Shown here: piece by piece, positions 1 through 9,334 of the stretch
Layout of the letters: the number at the start of each line of letters is the position of its first letter
Numbering within the stretch: position 1 is the first letter of the stretch
NCBI GenBank assembly: GCA_964421565.1
Contig: CAYQXJ010000011.1
Location: 62,001-126,000, forward strand
DNA: 64,000 bases
Direction of reading: 5' to 3'
From: CAYQXJ01 sp964421565
GTDB taxonomy: Bacteria; Planctomycetota; Brocadiia; SM23-32
Notes under the pieces: generated by a model
The model's input: the letters and a program-made list of their open reading frames with translations, nothing else
Told to the model about the DNA's origin: nothing
The model's database searches: none
Made by a program: the position numbers and the translations under genes

Positions 1-11
1 GCATGAGGCGT

Positions 12-899
12 CTACTGAACTATCTGCGTGCCGACGCCCCTGTCGGTGAATATCTCCAGCAGCAGGGAGTGGGGCAGACGGCCATCGATGATGTGGGCCT
101 TGCGAACCCCGGCGTCGAGTGCCCGGATGCACGCGGCGACCTTTGGCAACATGCCTCCGGTGATGACGCCGTGAGCGATAAGCGTCTCGATCTCTCCCTC
201 GCGCACCGTGGAGAGCAGCGACTCGGGGTCGGCTGGGTCCGACATGATGCCGTGTATGTTGCTGAGGAAGACGATCTTCTCCGCGTCGACCGTCGCCGCG
301 ACGGCGCCGGCGGCTGTGTCCGCATTCACGTTGTAAAGCTGCCCGGATTCGTCGCACCCGATGGGTGGTACGACGACCACCGCGGCATCCGGGCTCGTTT
401 TGAGCACGCGGTCGCGGTCCACGCTCTCTACCTCGCCCACAAATCCCAGGTCGACTTCCTTCGTGCGGCCCGCATCGTCGGTTGAGGTCATGGTTTTGCG
501 CACGGCGTGGAGCGGCGTCGCCCCGTCGCGGAAGGCGGGGACCGGTTCACCGCCGAACCGTCTTACCCGGCGACAGATGTCTGCACCGACCTGGTTGACT
601 AGTACGTCCACCACGACCTGCAGTGCCGCGCTGTCGGTGACGCGGTGACCCTTGACGAAGCGGGGCTTGAGTCCAGCTTCCTTCATGGTGGCCGATATCT
701 GTGGCCCGCCGCCATGTACCACGATGGGCCGGATCCCCACTGAGGCCAGGAACACGATATCCTCAAGAACATCGTTGAGAACCTGATCGCTTTCCATGGC
801 GTTGCCGCCGAACTTGATGACGACTGGCTTGCCCCGGAAACGTTGAACGTAGGGCAGTGCTTCGATGAGCACGTTGGCTTTGCGTATGGCGTCTTCCAT
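12..899 (-). CDS. argB: Acetylglutamate kinase
   Basis: Phosphorylates N-acetyl-L-glutamate with ATP, the second step of arginine synthesis, in the cytoplasm. The 295-residue product has the amino-acid-kinase signature KFGGNAM at residues 29-35, VVHGGGPQI near residue 60, and the FVKGHRVTD and NVNADTAAGA segments typical of ArgB. The N-terminal helix LIEALPYVQRFRGK is the extension seen in arginine-feedback-inhibited enzymes, so allosteric inhibition by arginine is likely (inference). The frame is open up to 947, but the ATG at 899 begins the family-conserved helix and is preferred. The gene ends 11 bases from the window edge, so a following arg gene may lie outside. The family assignment is secure. 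Confidence 0.96.
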   Translation of the reverse strand: MEDAIRKANVLIEALPYVQRFRGKPVVIKFGGNAMESDQVLNDVLEDIVFLASVGIRPIVVHGGGPQISATMKEAGLKPRFVKGHRVTDSAALQVVVDVLVNQVGADICRRVRRFGGEPVPAFRDGATPLHAVRKTMTSTDDAGRTKEVDLGFVGEVESVDRDRVLKTSPDAAVVVVPPIGCDESGQLYNVNADTAAGAVAATVDAEKIVFLSNIHGIMSDPADPESLLSTVREGEIETLIAHGVITGGMLPKVAACIRALDAGVRKAHIIDGRLPHSLLLEIFTDRGVGTQIVQ

Positions 900-1065
900 C
901 TGCGTTCCGCTTCGCTTGTAGGCAGGGCTGTGCGCGCATTCTACCACGGCGGTCCGACAGTGTCAGCGGCGGGTGCCGGCTCACGCGCGGCAATGTGGCA
1001 GGGGGTTGACCGGTGCCCCAACTTCGGCGTAATCTGCACGCCACTCGCTGTCGTGGCCCCTTCCA

Positions 1066-1093
1066 TTGACAGGTTGCGGGCACGGTCTATAAT
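1066..1093 (+). promoter_or_regulatory. Consensus sigma-70 promoter of the M28/FtsX operon
   Basis: TTGACA at 1066-1071 and TATAAT at 1088-1093 are both perfect hexamers, separated by 16 bases. Transcription should begin near 1100. An ATG at 1100 would therefore be leaderless, while the ATG at 1133 gets a short leader of about 33 bases. It is the strongest-looking promoter in the window. Confidence 0.85.
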
Positions 1094-1132
1094 GGCCGCA
1101 TGGATGAGCCAGCTACGTATGAGCATGGGAAA

Positions 1133-4100
1133 ATGACCCGAAGACCGCACGCTCCGCTGTTTGCCCGCATTCTGCTGTGCTTGCTTTATTCCCCCATTTT
1201 TGCTGTTGGCGCCGTCGGCGCTGACGGCCTGGGGCAAGGTGACCTGCAGGGCATTGATCCGGCTCCGCACATCCGGCAGTTGTCCTCCTACAAGAGCCGT
1301 TTCACCGGCTATCCAGGCTGCCATGCGGCTGCGGAGTACATTGCCGAGCAGTTTCGAGAGATCGGGCTGGCGAACGTTGCCGAGGTCCCCTTCCAGGTTA
1401 CCATCCCGATCGTGCCGGACGACAGCCGTTGGGGCAAGGGCATGGCGGCCGGCGAGCGCGGGAAGCGACCCGAGCATGGTGCGTGGCTGACCGTGGGCCG
1501 GCGCGAGATTCCGCTTTACAACGTAATGCCGAACTTCGTGCGAACGCCCATGACGACCGAAAGGGGCATCACTGGCCCATTGATCTGGGGCGGTGGAGGC
1601 TATCTCGCGGACTTCAACGGGAAGCAGGTGGCCGGCAGCATTGTGCTCATGGAGTTCAACAGCTTCACCCGCTGGCTGACCGCTGCGAAGCTCGGAGCCC
1701 GCGCCATCATCTTCGTTGAGCCGCAGCATCCGTTCCGCAACGATAGCGAGCAGAAGTACAATCCTTTGCCGGTCCCCGTTCCGCGTTACTACCTGCGTCG
1801 CAGCGATCTGGCTGCCCTGGTCTCGGCGGCCACGGGCGAGGGGGTGACGGAGGTCAGCCTTCGCGAAGCCGCTCGGGCGCTGAAGGAAGCCGAGGTGGCT
1901 GAGGCGAACGTGCGGGCTCTGATGCGCTGGGAAGAGGCTACGGTTACGCGGATCGAAGGTGAGATACCCGGGACTGATCCCGAACTGTCCAACCAGACGA
2001 TTGTGGTTTTCGCTTACTACGACAGCATTTCCGTTGTGCCCGCGCTCAGCCCCGGCGCCGAATCGGCCTGTGGGGTAGCGACACTGCTGGAGATAGCGGA
2101 GTTCCTGGGCGAGAACCCGCCGCGCCGTAAGGTGAAGTTCATGGCCGCTCCGGGCCATTACCAGGCGCTGTCGGGTGTCAGGGATTACGCATACACCGAG
2201 GTCTACCCCTTGCGACACGGGCCGGACAACGTGGCCAAGGAGGGCACAGGCGAGTCGTACCTGTTCATTGGCCTTGACCTTTCGAGTCGCCAGAACAGCC
2301 TGGGAGCTTTCTATAAAGGCAGCTTTTACGACCAGCTCGGGACCGGCGAGGTCGAGCTGCAGCGCGCATACAGTGAGTACTCCGGGCTTCTTGTGGACTG
2401 GGCTGGCGCAATCACCGGCAGGAACGAACCTGCGGCCGGCCTGCAGTACCAGAGCGGGATTGTGCCCCAGCAAGGGCGCGATTGGCGGTCTCTGCTGCCC
2501 GACCTGGCTGCGTTCGACGCCGAAGTGATAGGCTTCTGTGGCTATCCAGCCATCACCCTTGCCACCACCGGAGACCCTCGTAACAACGTAAATAGCCCCC
2601 TGGACACCTACGACCGGCTTGAGCCATTCATCGACAACGTGCGCCGGCAAGCCATAGCTTGCGCTCACATCGTGAAGCAGACGGCGGACATCGCCGTGCT
2701 GCCGGTCAATCGCAAGGATGTTTGGAAGCAGCGGCAGGCGGCCAGCGTCTTCGGGTTTGCCATCGAGCTGAGCCTCCTGGCATATATGCCGAAGGTAGCG
2801 GTGCCGAATGCCGTGGCGGCGGTTAACATGCTGGCGCCCGACCTAGTCAGCAAATCGAAGAGCATGATGGGCGTCGCAACGCATGATTACCGGGTGAGCA
2901 ACGTTCAGGGGCGCTTCGAGATATTCGGGCTCGCCAAGGATAAGCAATACAAGGTGGACGGCTTCCAGCTCTCCCCGCGCAGTGGGGTGCCGGTCAAGGT
3001 GGCTCAGTCAGAGCTGGTGAAAGCGACTGACCGCAAGCGAGTGCGTGACTGGGCCGAACGCGAAACCGACGTGCGCCTGAACTTCTTCCGCGCCGTTAGC
3101 ACCACGCTGTTCGACCTGACCGACCCTCTGTCGCTGCGCACCCTCGGCCAGAGCACCGTGCGCACGGGCGAGAGTAACAGCGAACTGCAGTACCTCGTCA
3201 GCTTCGTAGGTCAGCAGGCGAGGGGCATGTTCAGCAACCCGGTGGCTGTCTTCTTCACCGAACGCGACAAGAGTCTGAAGTTTCTGCTTGCTGCGGGGGC
3301 TGTGGGGTTTGAGGGCCTGCTTCTGAACTTTGAGCGCGACCTGCAGGCCGCCGAGGAAGAACGCAAGGAGCACACCGGCCTGGGCTATCGGGCCAGCGAG
3401 AACGAGAGCTTTATCTACCGTACGGGCCACATGGTAGCCGACGACATGCATGCGCTGGACCGCTACCGGCTCAGGCGCCTGATGAGGAGCGGTGTCAGCA
3501 AGCAAGGTGTCTGGCAGCTCTTTGAGGAGGTGGGCGCGTACCTCGTGGCAGCTCAGCGGGCGTTGGATTCGATGCGGTATGACCGCTTCTACTACAACGT
3601 GGGGATGGCGTGGGGGCTGGAAAACCGCGTCTATCCCAACGTGCGTGACACGGCGACCGACGTGGTGAAGGGCGTGGTTTTCTACTTTGCCCTTCTTCTG
3701 CCTTTTGTCATCTTCGCCGAACGGCTCCTGATCAACTACGTGGATATTCGCAAGAAGCTGGTGGCGATCGCAGTGCTGTTCGTCATCAGCTACGTGGTGT
3801 TGCGCCTGGTGCACCCGGCGTTCCAGCTCTCGCAGACGCCTATTATCATCCTGGACGGCTTCTTCATGCTGGTGGCGGCGATCGGGACCACCTGGTACTT
3901 GCTGGGCAAGTTCAACGTCGTGATGGAGAGCATGCGCCAGAAGGTGGATATGATCCACCGGGCCGATGTGGCCCGAGCCAGCGCCACCATGGCAGCCTTC
4001 GTGCTGGGCATCAGTAACATGCGCAAGCGCAAGGTGCGCACAGGGCTGACGGCCGTCACGCTGATTCTGCTGACTTTCACCATCCTCTCGTTTACGAGCT

Positions 4101-5878
4101 TTGAGACCACCCCCAACCAGATGCTGCAATACCCCTCTTCGCGCAGCGCGCCGTACGAGGGAGTGCTGTTGCGCGGCTTGAGCTGGGGCCCGCTATCGGA
4201 GTTTGTCTCGTACGACATGATGAACTTCTTCAACGCGCAAGACATGCGCAGTGCGCCCCGAAGCTGGTTCGTGAATCCGCGGCCCACGGAGGAACTGCAG
4301 ATCGAGATCCACCGGGCCGACGGTGGAGGCGGCGAAGCGGTGGCCAACGCCATGCTCGGGCTGAGCCCCCAGGAACAGTATTTCTCGGGCATCAGCCAGG
4401 AGCCCTATTACGAGGGGCAGTGGCTGGATGAAGAGATTGAGGATTATCCCTTCGTCTGTATGATCCCCACGCGCATGAAGCAGAACCTGCGCATCGAGGA
4501 CCGAGAGATCGGCAACGTGAAGATCAACGCGCTCGGCAGAGAGCTGCGAGTGATTGGGGTGTTTCAGAGCGATGAGCTGTTTGGCTTCGAGGATATGGAC
4601 GGTGAGGAGATAACGCCCGTCGACTTTGTGGCCCAGCAATTTCGCCAGGGTGGCGCCGGACAGCAACAGCAGCAGGGAGGCGGCCTGGCATTGAGCGCGA
4701 CGGGTGAGATGGACGTGGAAACCTTCGTCCACCGCAAGTCGGCCAAGGAGGAGGAAGAAGAGCAGTACATCCACATGGAGCCGGACCGCGTGCTGTTCGT
4801 GCCCAACGAACTGAACCTGAAGCTGGGGGGCACGTTGCGTTCCATCGCCGCGGGGCCGGGGCAGGCAACGCAAGCCGAACGCGTGCTCCGGCCGTTCGGA
4901 ACGGTGCTGAAACAGCTTCTCAGCCGCGTAAACCTGGCGCTGTATGCCGGCTTCAGCCGTACGCCCGGTGGCGAGCCGCTGGTTCACCGCGTCGCCACGC
5001 GCAGCCGCTTGAGCATGGGCGGCATCAAGGGGCTGGTGGTCCCGATTATGATCGCTGCCTTGATCGTGTTCAACACCATGTTGGGTGCCGTGTACGAGCG
5101 CATGTACGAGATAAAGACCTACGCCTCGGTTGGCCTTGCGCCGATGCATATAGCGGCGCTGTTCTTCGCGGAGAGCAGCGTCTTTGCCGTCATGGGCGCC
5201 ATGCTGGGCTACCTGATCGGACAGGTGATAAGCCGCGTGCTGGTGATGTTCCCGCAACTGATGGAAGGCATATCTCTGAACTACTCCAGCGTCAGCGCCG
5301 TGTGGTCTGCCGTGCTGGTCGTCGTGGTGGTGCTGGCCTCGACTGCGTATCCGGCGCGCATGGCGGGCAAGCTGAGCGTGCCAGACGAAACGCGCAAGAT
5401 GCTCATCCCCAAGCCGGAGAGCGACGAGTGGGAGATCTGGTTCCCGTTCACCGTCAGCTCCAAAGAGCAGCTTGGCGTGATGTCGTACCTGCGAGAGTAC
5501 TTCGAGAGCAACGACGAAGACGCCGTAGGCAGTTTCACTGCGGACAACGTGCGCTTCTTTGAGGAGGTGAAGGATGAGCGCACGCACATTTGCCTCCAGG
5601 CAGATGTATGGGTGGCGCCGCTCGACATGGGCGTCAGCCAGCAGGTAAAGATCGAGGCGATTCCCGATCCCGATGAGGGCGAGATCACCTACCTGTTCTT
5701 CAAGATCACCCGCAAGAGCGGCGAGTTCCAGACTTGGCACCGGATGAACCTGGGCTTTTTGAAGGACCTGCGCAAGCAACTGCTCATCTGGCGGCTCGTC
5801 ACTCCGGAGGCGAAGGAGCGGCTAACAGCCGAGGGCGAGCAATCGCTGGAGCGAGTAAGGAACCCCGCGGAAGCCTGA
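1133..5878 (+). CDS. Degenerate M28-peptidase/PA domain fused to FtsX-type permease
   Basis: A very large protein (1581 residues from the ATG at 1133; ATG 1100 is the alternative). After a signal/anchor segment (about residues 5-30), the first 540 residues follow the M28 aminopeptidase fold with a PA insert (GPLIWGGGGYLADF). The zinc ligands are eroded: the usual H-Y-D is A-Y-Y-D (residues 294-297), the bridging-Asp loop reads PGAESACG, and the Glu-Glu catalytic base is replaced by PGHYQ. TM helices occur near 845-930 and 965-990. The C-terminal third is FtsX/MacB-like: RKRKVRTGLTAV before a TM, then GLVVPIMIAALIVFNTMLG and two more TMs, then a cytoplasmic tail of about 160 residues. It probably couples an extracytoplasmic ligand-binding pseudo-protease to an ABC-type permease. 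No ATPase gene is adjacent. Confidence 0.88.
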   Translation: MTRRPHAPLFARILLCLLYSPIFAVGAVGADGLGQGDLQGIDPAPHIRQLSSYKSRFTGYPGCHAAAEYIAEQFREIGLANVAEVPFQVTIPIVPDDSRWGKGMAAGERGKRPEHGAWLTVGRREIPLYNVMPNFVRTPMTTERGITGPLIWGGGGYLADFNGKQVAGSIVLMEFNSFTRWLTAAKLGARAIIFVEPQHPFRNDSEQKYNPLPVPVPRYYLRRSDLAALVSAATGEGVTEVSLREAARALKEAEVAEANVRALMRWEEATVTRIEGEIPGTDPELSNQTIVVFAYYDSISVVPALSPGAESACGVATLLEIAEFLGENPPRRKVKFMAAPGHYQALSGVRDYAYTEVYPLRHGPDNVAKEGTGESYLFIGLDLSSRQNSLGAFYKGSFYDQLGTGEVELQRAYSEYSGLLVDWAGAITGRNEPAAGLQYQSGIVPQQGRDWRSLLPDLAAFDAEVIGFCGYPAITLATTGDPRNNVNSPLDTYDRLEPFIDNVRRQAIACAHIVKQTADIAVLPVNRKDVWKQRQAASVFGFAIELSLLAYMPKVAVPNAVAAVNMLAPDLVSKSKSMMGVATHDYRVSNVQGRFEIFGLAKDKQYKVDGFQLSPRSGVPVKVAQSELVKATDRKRVRDWAERETDVRLNFFRAVSTTLFDLTDPLSLRTLGQSTVRTGESNSELQYLVSFVGQQARGMFSNPVAVFFTERDKSLKFLLAAGAVGFEGLLLNFERDLQAAEEERKEHTGLGYRASENESFIYRTGHMVADDMHALDRYRLRRLMRSGVSKQGVWQLFEEVGAYLVAAQRALDSMRYDRFYYNVGMAWGLENRVYPNVRDTATDVVKGVVFYFALLLPFVIFAERLLINYVDIRKKLVAIAVLFVISYVVLRLVHPAFQLSQTPIIILDGFFMLVAAIGTTWYLLGKFNVVMESMRQKVDMIHRADVARASATMAAFVLGISNMRKRKVRTGLTAVTLILLTFTILSFTSFETTPNQMLQYPSSRSAPYEGVLLRGLSWGPLSEFVSYDMMNFFNAQDMRSAPRSWFVNPRPTEELQIEIHRADGGGGEAVANAMLGLSPQEQYFSGISQEPYYEGQWLDEEIEDYPFVCMIPTRMKQNLRIEDREIGNVKINALGRELRVIGVFQSDELFGFEDMDGEEITPVDFVAQQFRQGGAGQQQQQGGGLALSATGEMDVETFVHRKSAKEEEEEQYIHMEPDRVLFVPNELNLKLGGTLRSIAAGPGQATQAERVLRPFGTVLKQLLSRVNLALYAGFSRTPGGEPLVHRVATRSRLSMGGIKGLVVPIMIAALIVFNTMLGAVYERMYEIKTYASVGLAPMHIAALFFAESSVFAVMGAMLGYLIGQVISRVLVMFPQLMEGISLNYSSVSAVWSAVLVVVVVLASTAYPARMAGKLSVPDETRKMLIPKPESDEWEIWFPFTVSSKEQLGVMSYLREYFESNDEDAVGSFTADNVRFFEEVKDERTHICLQADVWVAPLDMGVSQQVKIEAIPDPDEGEITYLFFKITRKSGEFQTWHRMNLGFLKDLRKQLLIWRLVTPEAKERLTAEGEQSLERVRNPAEA

Positions 5879-5965
5879 TAGCGAGCCCGAGGGCGCAGCG
5901 CCGCCGGCAGTGGGTGCGCGGCCGGGCCACACACTGCAGATAGATAGGGCTCAGAAGGACGAGCA

Positions 5966-7921
5966 ATGGCCGAAGTAGAAGACTATATAAAGCTACGCGA
6001 GGAGCAGGGCGAACCCACCGAGTTTGCCGAGGGCTTCGGCATCAAGGCCATCATCGCCGGCCTGTTTGCCGCCTTCGTGGTCCTGCCGGGCTCGATGTTC
6101 ATGTGGCTTATGCTCGGGCAACAGCTCGGCGTGCCTGCCGTTTGGGTCACCCTCATCATCTTCCTGGAAATCGCCAAGCGTTGTCGCACGAAGCTGACGC
6201 GGCAGGAGATGTTCATCATCTGGAGCGTTACCCTCGGCGTTCTCGGTGCGGCGATGGGGCAGGGGATGAACTTCATCTGGATGCAGTACTTCGTGCGTAG
6301 CGATGCTGCGACGCAGTTTGAGATCGCTAACCAGATACCGTTCTGGAAGGCCCCCCCTCCCGGCAGCGAAGCCTACCTGACGCGCAACCTGCTGCACCGG
6401 GACTGGTGGCCCCAGCTCGCCCTGATGGGCAGCCTCATCCTATGGTGGCGGCTCAGCATGTTGAGCCTGGGCTACGTGATGTTCCGCGTAACGAGCGATA
6501 TTGAGAAACTGCCCTTCCCCCTGGCTACCATTGCCGCCAAGGGCGTAACCGCCCTTGCCGAGAGCGAGGAGGAAACCTGGCGCTGGCGGTGCTTCTCCAT
6601 CGGCAGCACGATCGGCATCGCTTTTGGCCTTATCTACGTTGCTGTGCCGACCCTGTCGGGGGTCTTTCTGCGCAAGCCGCTCTACCTGCTGCCCGTGCCG
6701 TTCTATGACCTGACTGTCAAGCTGCAGGACATCGGCTGGTTCCGAGCCGTGCCCCTGGCCATTGGAACGAACCTCGGGGCTTTTATGCAAGGGTTCGTGT
6801 TGCCGTTCTGGATGGTGGTGGGCAGCTTCGTGGCGGGGATTGCGGGACGACTGGTGCTCAACCCCATACTGTACAGGGCAGGGGTGCTGAAGATGTGGGA
6901 CCCGGGGATGGACTACATCCAGACCGGCCTGGCGAACCAGTTCGACTTCTGGCTCAGCTTCGCGATCGGCACCGCCATTGCCATTGCCCTGCTCGGTTTC
7001 TATACGGCCATCAGCAAGATGATCGCGTCACGTCGGCAGAAGGCGAAGACCGCCGGCAGCAGCATCGCCCCGCCGAAGGGGCGTGGTGACATACCCCTCA
7101 GCATTGCAGCGCTCTTCTACGCGGCGACTACAGCCTGGCTGGTCATGCTCTGCCACTGGCTGGTGCCGAAGTTCCCCATCTGGATCATCATTGCCTTCGG
7201 GTTCGGTTACACGCCGCTGATGTCATATATCACCAGCCGGCTCGCGGGCCTGACGGGGCATCGCATCGGCATTCCATACGCTCGGGAGGCGGCCTTCGTG
7301 CTCAGCGGCTACCGGGGTGTGGACATATGGTTTGCGCCCGTCCCACTGGGCGACGTCAGCGGCGGAGCGGCCCACTTCCGCGAGATCGAGCTGACGGGCA
7401 CGAAGTTCGGCAGCTACTTCAAGGCGCAGCTCTTTGTGCTGCCGGTCGCGTTGGTGGCAAGCCTTTTCTTCTGGTCGTTCCTGTACAGGATCAGCGATAT
7501 TCCCGAGGACTATCCGTACGCGATGCGCTTCTGGCCGCGCAATGCCACGCTACGGGCCTTTTGGATGACGGCGACAACGACCGGCAACGAGTTCTTCCTG
7601 AAGGCGATCCGCTGGAGATTCATCGCGGCGGGCAGCGCATATGGCCTGCTGGTCTATCCCATTATGCGGATTCTGGGCGCGCCCACGCTGTTCCTCTACG
7701 GCACTATTCAGGGCCTTGTTGGTGACCCGGCCATGGCCTTCCCGCGGTTTGCGGCGGCATTGCTCGGCAGATTCTACATGCAGAAGGTCTTCGGGCGCGA
7801 ACGATGGAGCAACTTTACCCCGGTGCTGGCGGCCGGCTTCGCGGCGGGCATGGGGCTGGTGTCCATGGGTTCGGTTGCCGTCATGCTGATATCCAAGGCC
7901 GTAACGATGGTTCCTTTCTGA
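5966..7921 (+). CDS. OPT-like polytopic membrane protein
   Basis: 651 residues with roughly 14 hydrophobic helices. The segment IEKLPFPLATIAAKGVTAL resembles the LPFP motif of oligopeptide transporter (OPT) proteins, and overall size and helix pattern fit the OPT-like families common in Planctomycetota-type genomes. A cytoplasmic loop near residues 350-375 is Lys/Arg-rich (RRQKAKTAG). It sits 87 bases after the M28/FtsX fusion and 19 bases before the next gene, so all three are probably co-transcribed. Substrate is unknown; peptides or metal chelates are the family's usual cargo. Together with the pseudo-peptidase upstream, a peptide-handling role is plausible but inferred. Confidence 0.8.
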   Translation: MAEVEDYIKLREEQGEPTEFAEGFGIKAIIAGLFAAFVVLPGSMFMWLMLGQQLGVPAVWVTLIIFLEIAKRCRTKLTRQEMFIIWSVTLGVLGAAMGQGMNFIWMQYFVRSDAATQFEIANQIPFWKAPPPGSEAYLTRNLLHRDWWPQLALMGSLILWWRLSMLSLGYVMFRVTSDIEKLPFPLATIAAKGVTALAESEEETWRWRCFSIGSTIGIAFGLIYVAVPTLSGVFLRKPLYLLPVPFYDLTVKLQDIGWFRAVPLAIGTNLGAFMQGFVLPFWMVVGSFVAGIAGRLVLNPILYRAGVLKMWDPGMDYIQTGLANQFDFWLSFAIGTAIAIALLGFYTAISKMIASRRQKAKTAGSSIAPPKGRGDIPLSIAALFYAATTAWLVMLCHWLVPKFPIWIIIAFGFGYTPLMSYITSRLAGLTGHRIGIPYAREAAFVLSGYRGVDIWFAPVPLGDVSGGAAHFREIELTGTKFGSYFKAQLFVLPVALVASLFFWSFLYRISDIPEDYPYAMRFWPRNATLRAFWMTATTTGNEFFLKAIRWRFIAAGSAYGLLVYPIMRILGAPTLFLYGTIQGLVGDPAMAFPRFAAALLGRFYMQKVFGRERWSNFTPVLAAGFAAGMGLVSMGSVAVMLISKAVTMVPF

Positions 7922-7940
7922 GAGCTTTGAGTCTGCCCAT

Positions 7941-9314
7941 ATGAGTGATCCCGAACTGACGGAAGTTGAGCAGGAGCAGCAGGTTCCTGCGGAGCGAGAG
8001 CCCGCCACCGGTCCGCTGGTGCCCCCCTGGTTCAAGAAGGGGTTTTACTTCGTATTCGTTCCCCTTGCCCTGGTGGGCGTTGTGTTCATCGTGCGTTCGA
8101 TGATCATTCAGCAGGCACTGACGGACGCCCTGGCAACAATACGGGGCGAGCTGGACACCGAGATTGTCCTGGAATCTGAAAAGGGCCAGCAAGCGCTGGC
8201 CGTGCTGGCCGAGCACCCGCGCTACTCCTTCCTTTACTGCAACCAGGAGATACTGCAGAACAGGGAAGATGACCCGCGCATGGCGCGCGCACTTGCGCTG
8301 GAAAAAGCCCTGAACTGGGAGGGGAATGCGCGGCGGCGAGAGATGATCGCCCGCATCGTGGAGAACATGAGCGAGCGGGGCGAGCTGGCCCCTACCTTCA
8401 CCATCGGACCCGAGGAGCAGCAGATACTTGAGCGGATGGTGGCAGAACGGCGGGCCGATGAGGATATGTCCTATGCAGCGGACCGCATCACCGATGTTCT
8501 GGAGTGGCTCGCCAGGGGGCACCGCGGCCAACCAGTGGGACACGAGAAACGGCGGTTACGCGCCCTGAAAGGGCAACTGGACAAGAAGGTCTTTGTGGCG
8601 CAAGAAGCGAGAGCGCTGCGTGAAGTAATGCGGGAGTGGCAGGAGCTCGCCGACCCTGAGGCTAAGGTCGCGGCCGAGCGGTTCGAACTGATGCTCAAGG
8701 GTGAAGCGACAAGCCTGCCATCCGACGTGGCAGACTTCGTGCGAAAGATGCGGAATGCCTACGAGGACCAGTACCGCCGCAGTATGGAGCGACTGGCCAA
8801 CGCCGCCTACCAAACGCTCAAGCTGGTTGTGGAGCGCGAGATGTTTCTCGACCATCCGCACATCCAGCAGTATCTGACGCTGCTTCGGCATGAGTATGAA
8901 GGCGTTCGGCATCACGTGCGCGAGGGCGCGTGGCTGCTGCGCCACAGCCGGTTCACCATACGCTACCTCTCCAATTTCGTCGAGAAGGCAAATATCAATC
9001 CGGTCATGGCTGTGGAGACGCCGCTGTTGACGAAGGAAGAACATGAGAGGGTGATGCGCAGGCAGAACAACCGCCGGCGCCAGTTAGCTCTGGAACTGCT
9101 GGGTAAGATTGGGTTGGACTATCTTGACAATCCGGAGCAGTACGATCTTAGGGTGGACGACACAGATGCCTATGTGCGCGAATGGATCGTGCACACTTTG
9201 GAAGAGATGGTCGAGGACGAACTGATCGGTGAAGAGGCGAGCAACCTGCTGCGGGAGTTGCGCACCGCAGACCTCGCCAGGACGGGCGAGCCACGACTTT
9301 TCGTCAAAGGCTGA
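7941..9314 (+). CDS. Single-TM helical protein of unknown function
   Basis: 457 residues. An acidic 30-residue N-terminus is followed by one membrane helix (about residues 34-54, YFVFVPLALVGVVFIVRSMI) and about 400 mostly helical, charged residues with no cysteine-based or catalytic motif that I recognise. Its position 19 bases after the OPT-like gene makes it the third member of that operon, so an accessory role to the transporter or permease is the best guess. I do not recognise the family. Confidence 0.8.
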   Translation: MSDPELTEVEQEQQVPAEREPATGPLVPPWFKKGFYFVFVPLALVGVVFIVRSMIIQQALTDALATIRGELDTEIVLESEKGQQALAVLAEHPRYSFLYCNQEILQNREDDPRMARALALEKALNWEGNARRREMIARIVENMSERGELAPTFTIGPEEQQILERMVAERRADEDMSYAADRITDVLEWLARGHRGQPVGHEKRRLRALKGQLDKKVFVAQEARALREVMREWQELADPEAKVAAERFELMLKGEATSLPSDVADFVRKMRNAYEDQYRRSMERLANAAYQTLKLVVEREMFLDHPHIQQYLTLLRHEYEGVRHHVREGAWLLRHSRFTIRYLSNFVEKANINPVMAVETPLLTKEEHERVMRRQNNRRRQLALELLGKIGLDYLDNPEQYDLRVDDTDAYVREWIVHTLEEMVEDELIGEEASNLLRELRTADLARTGEPRLFVKG

Positions 9315-9334
9315 TTCTTATCCTACTCTTTTCT

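Noticed and set aside
941..2668. Long minus-strand frame (575 codons) antisense to the M28/FtsX gene
   Set aside because: No recognisable domain, starts without a ribosome site, and is fully explained by codon bias of the plus-strand gene in GC-rich DNA.
4193..5779. 528-codon minus-strand frame inside the same gene
   Set aside because: Low-complexity His/Gln/Arg composition typical of antisense frames; the opposite strand encodes clear FtsX helices.
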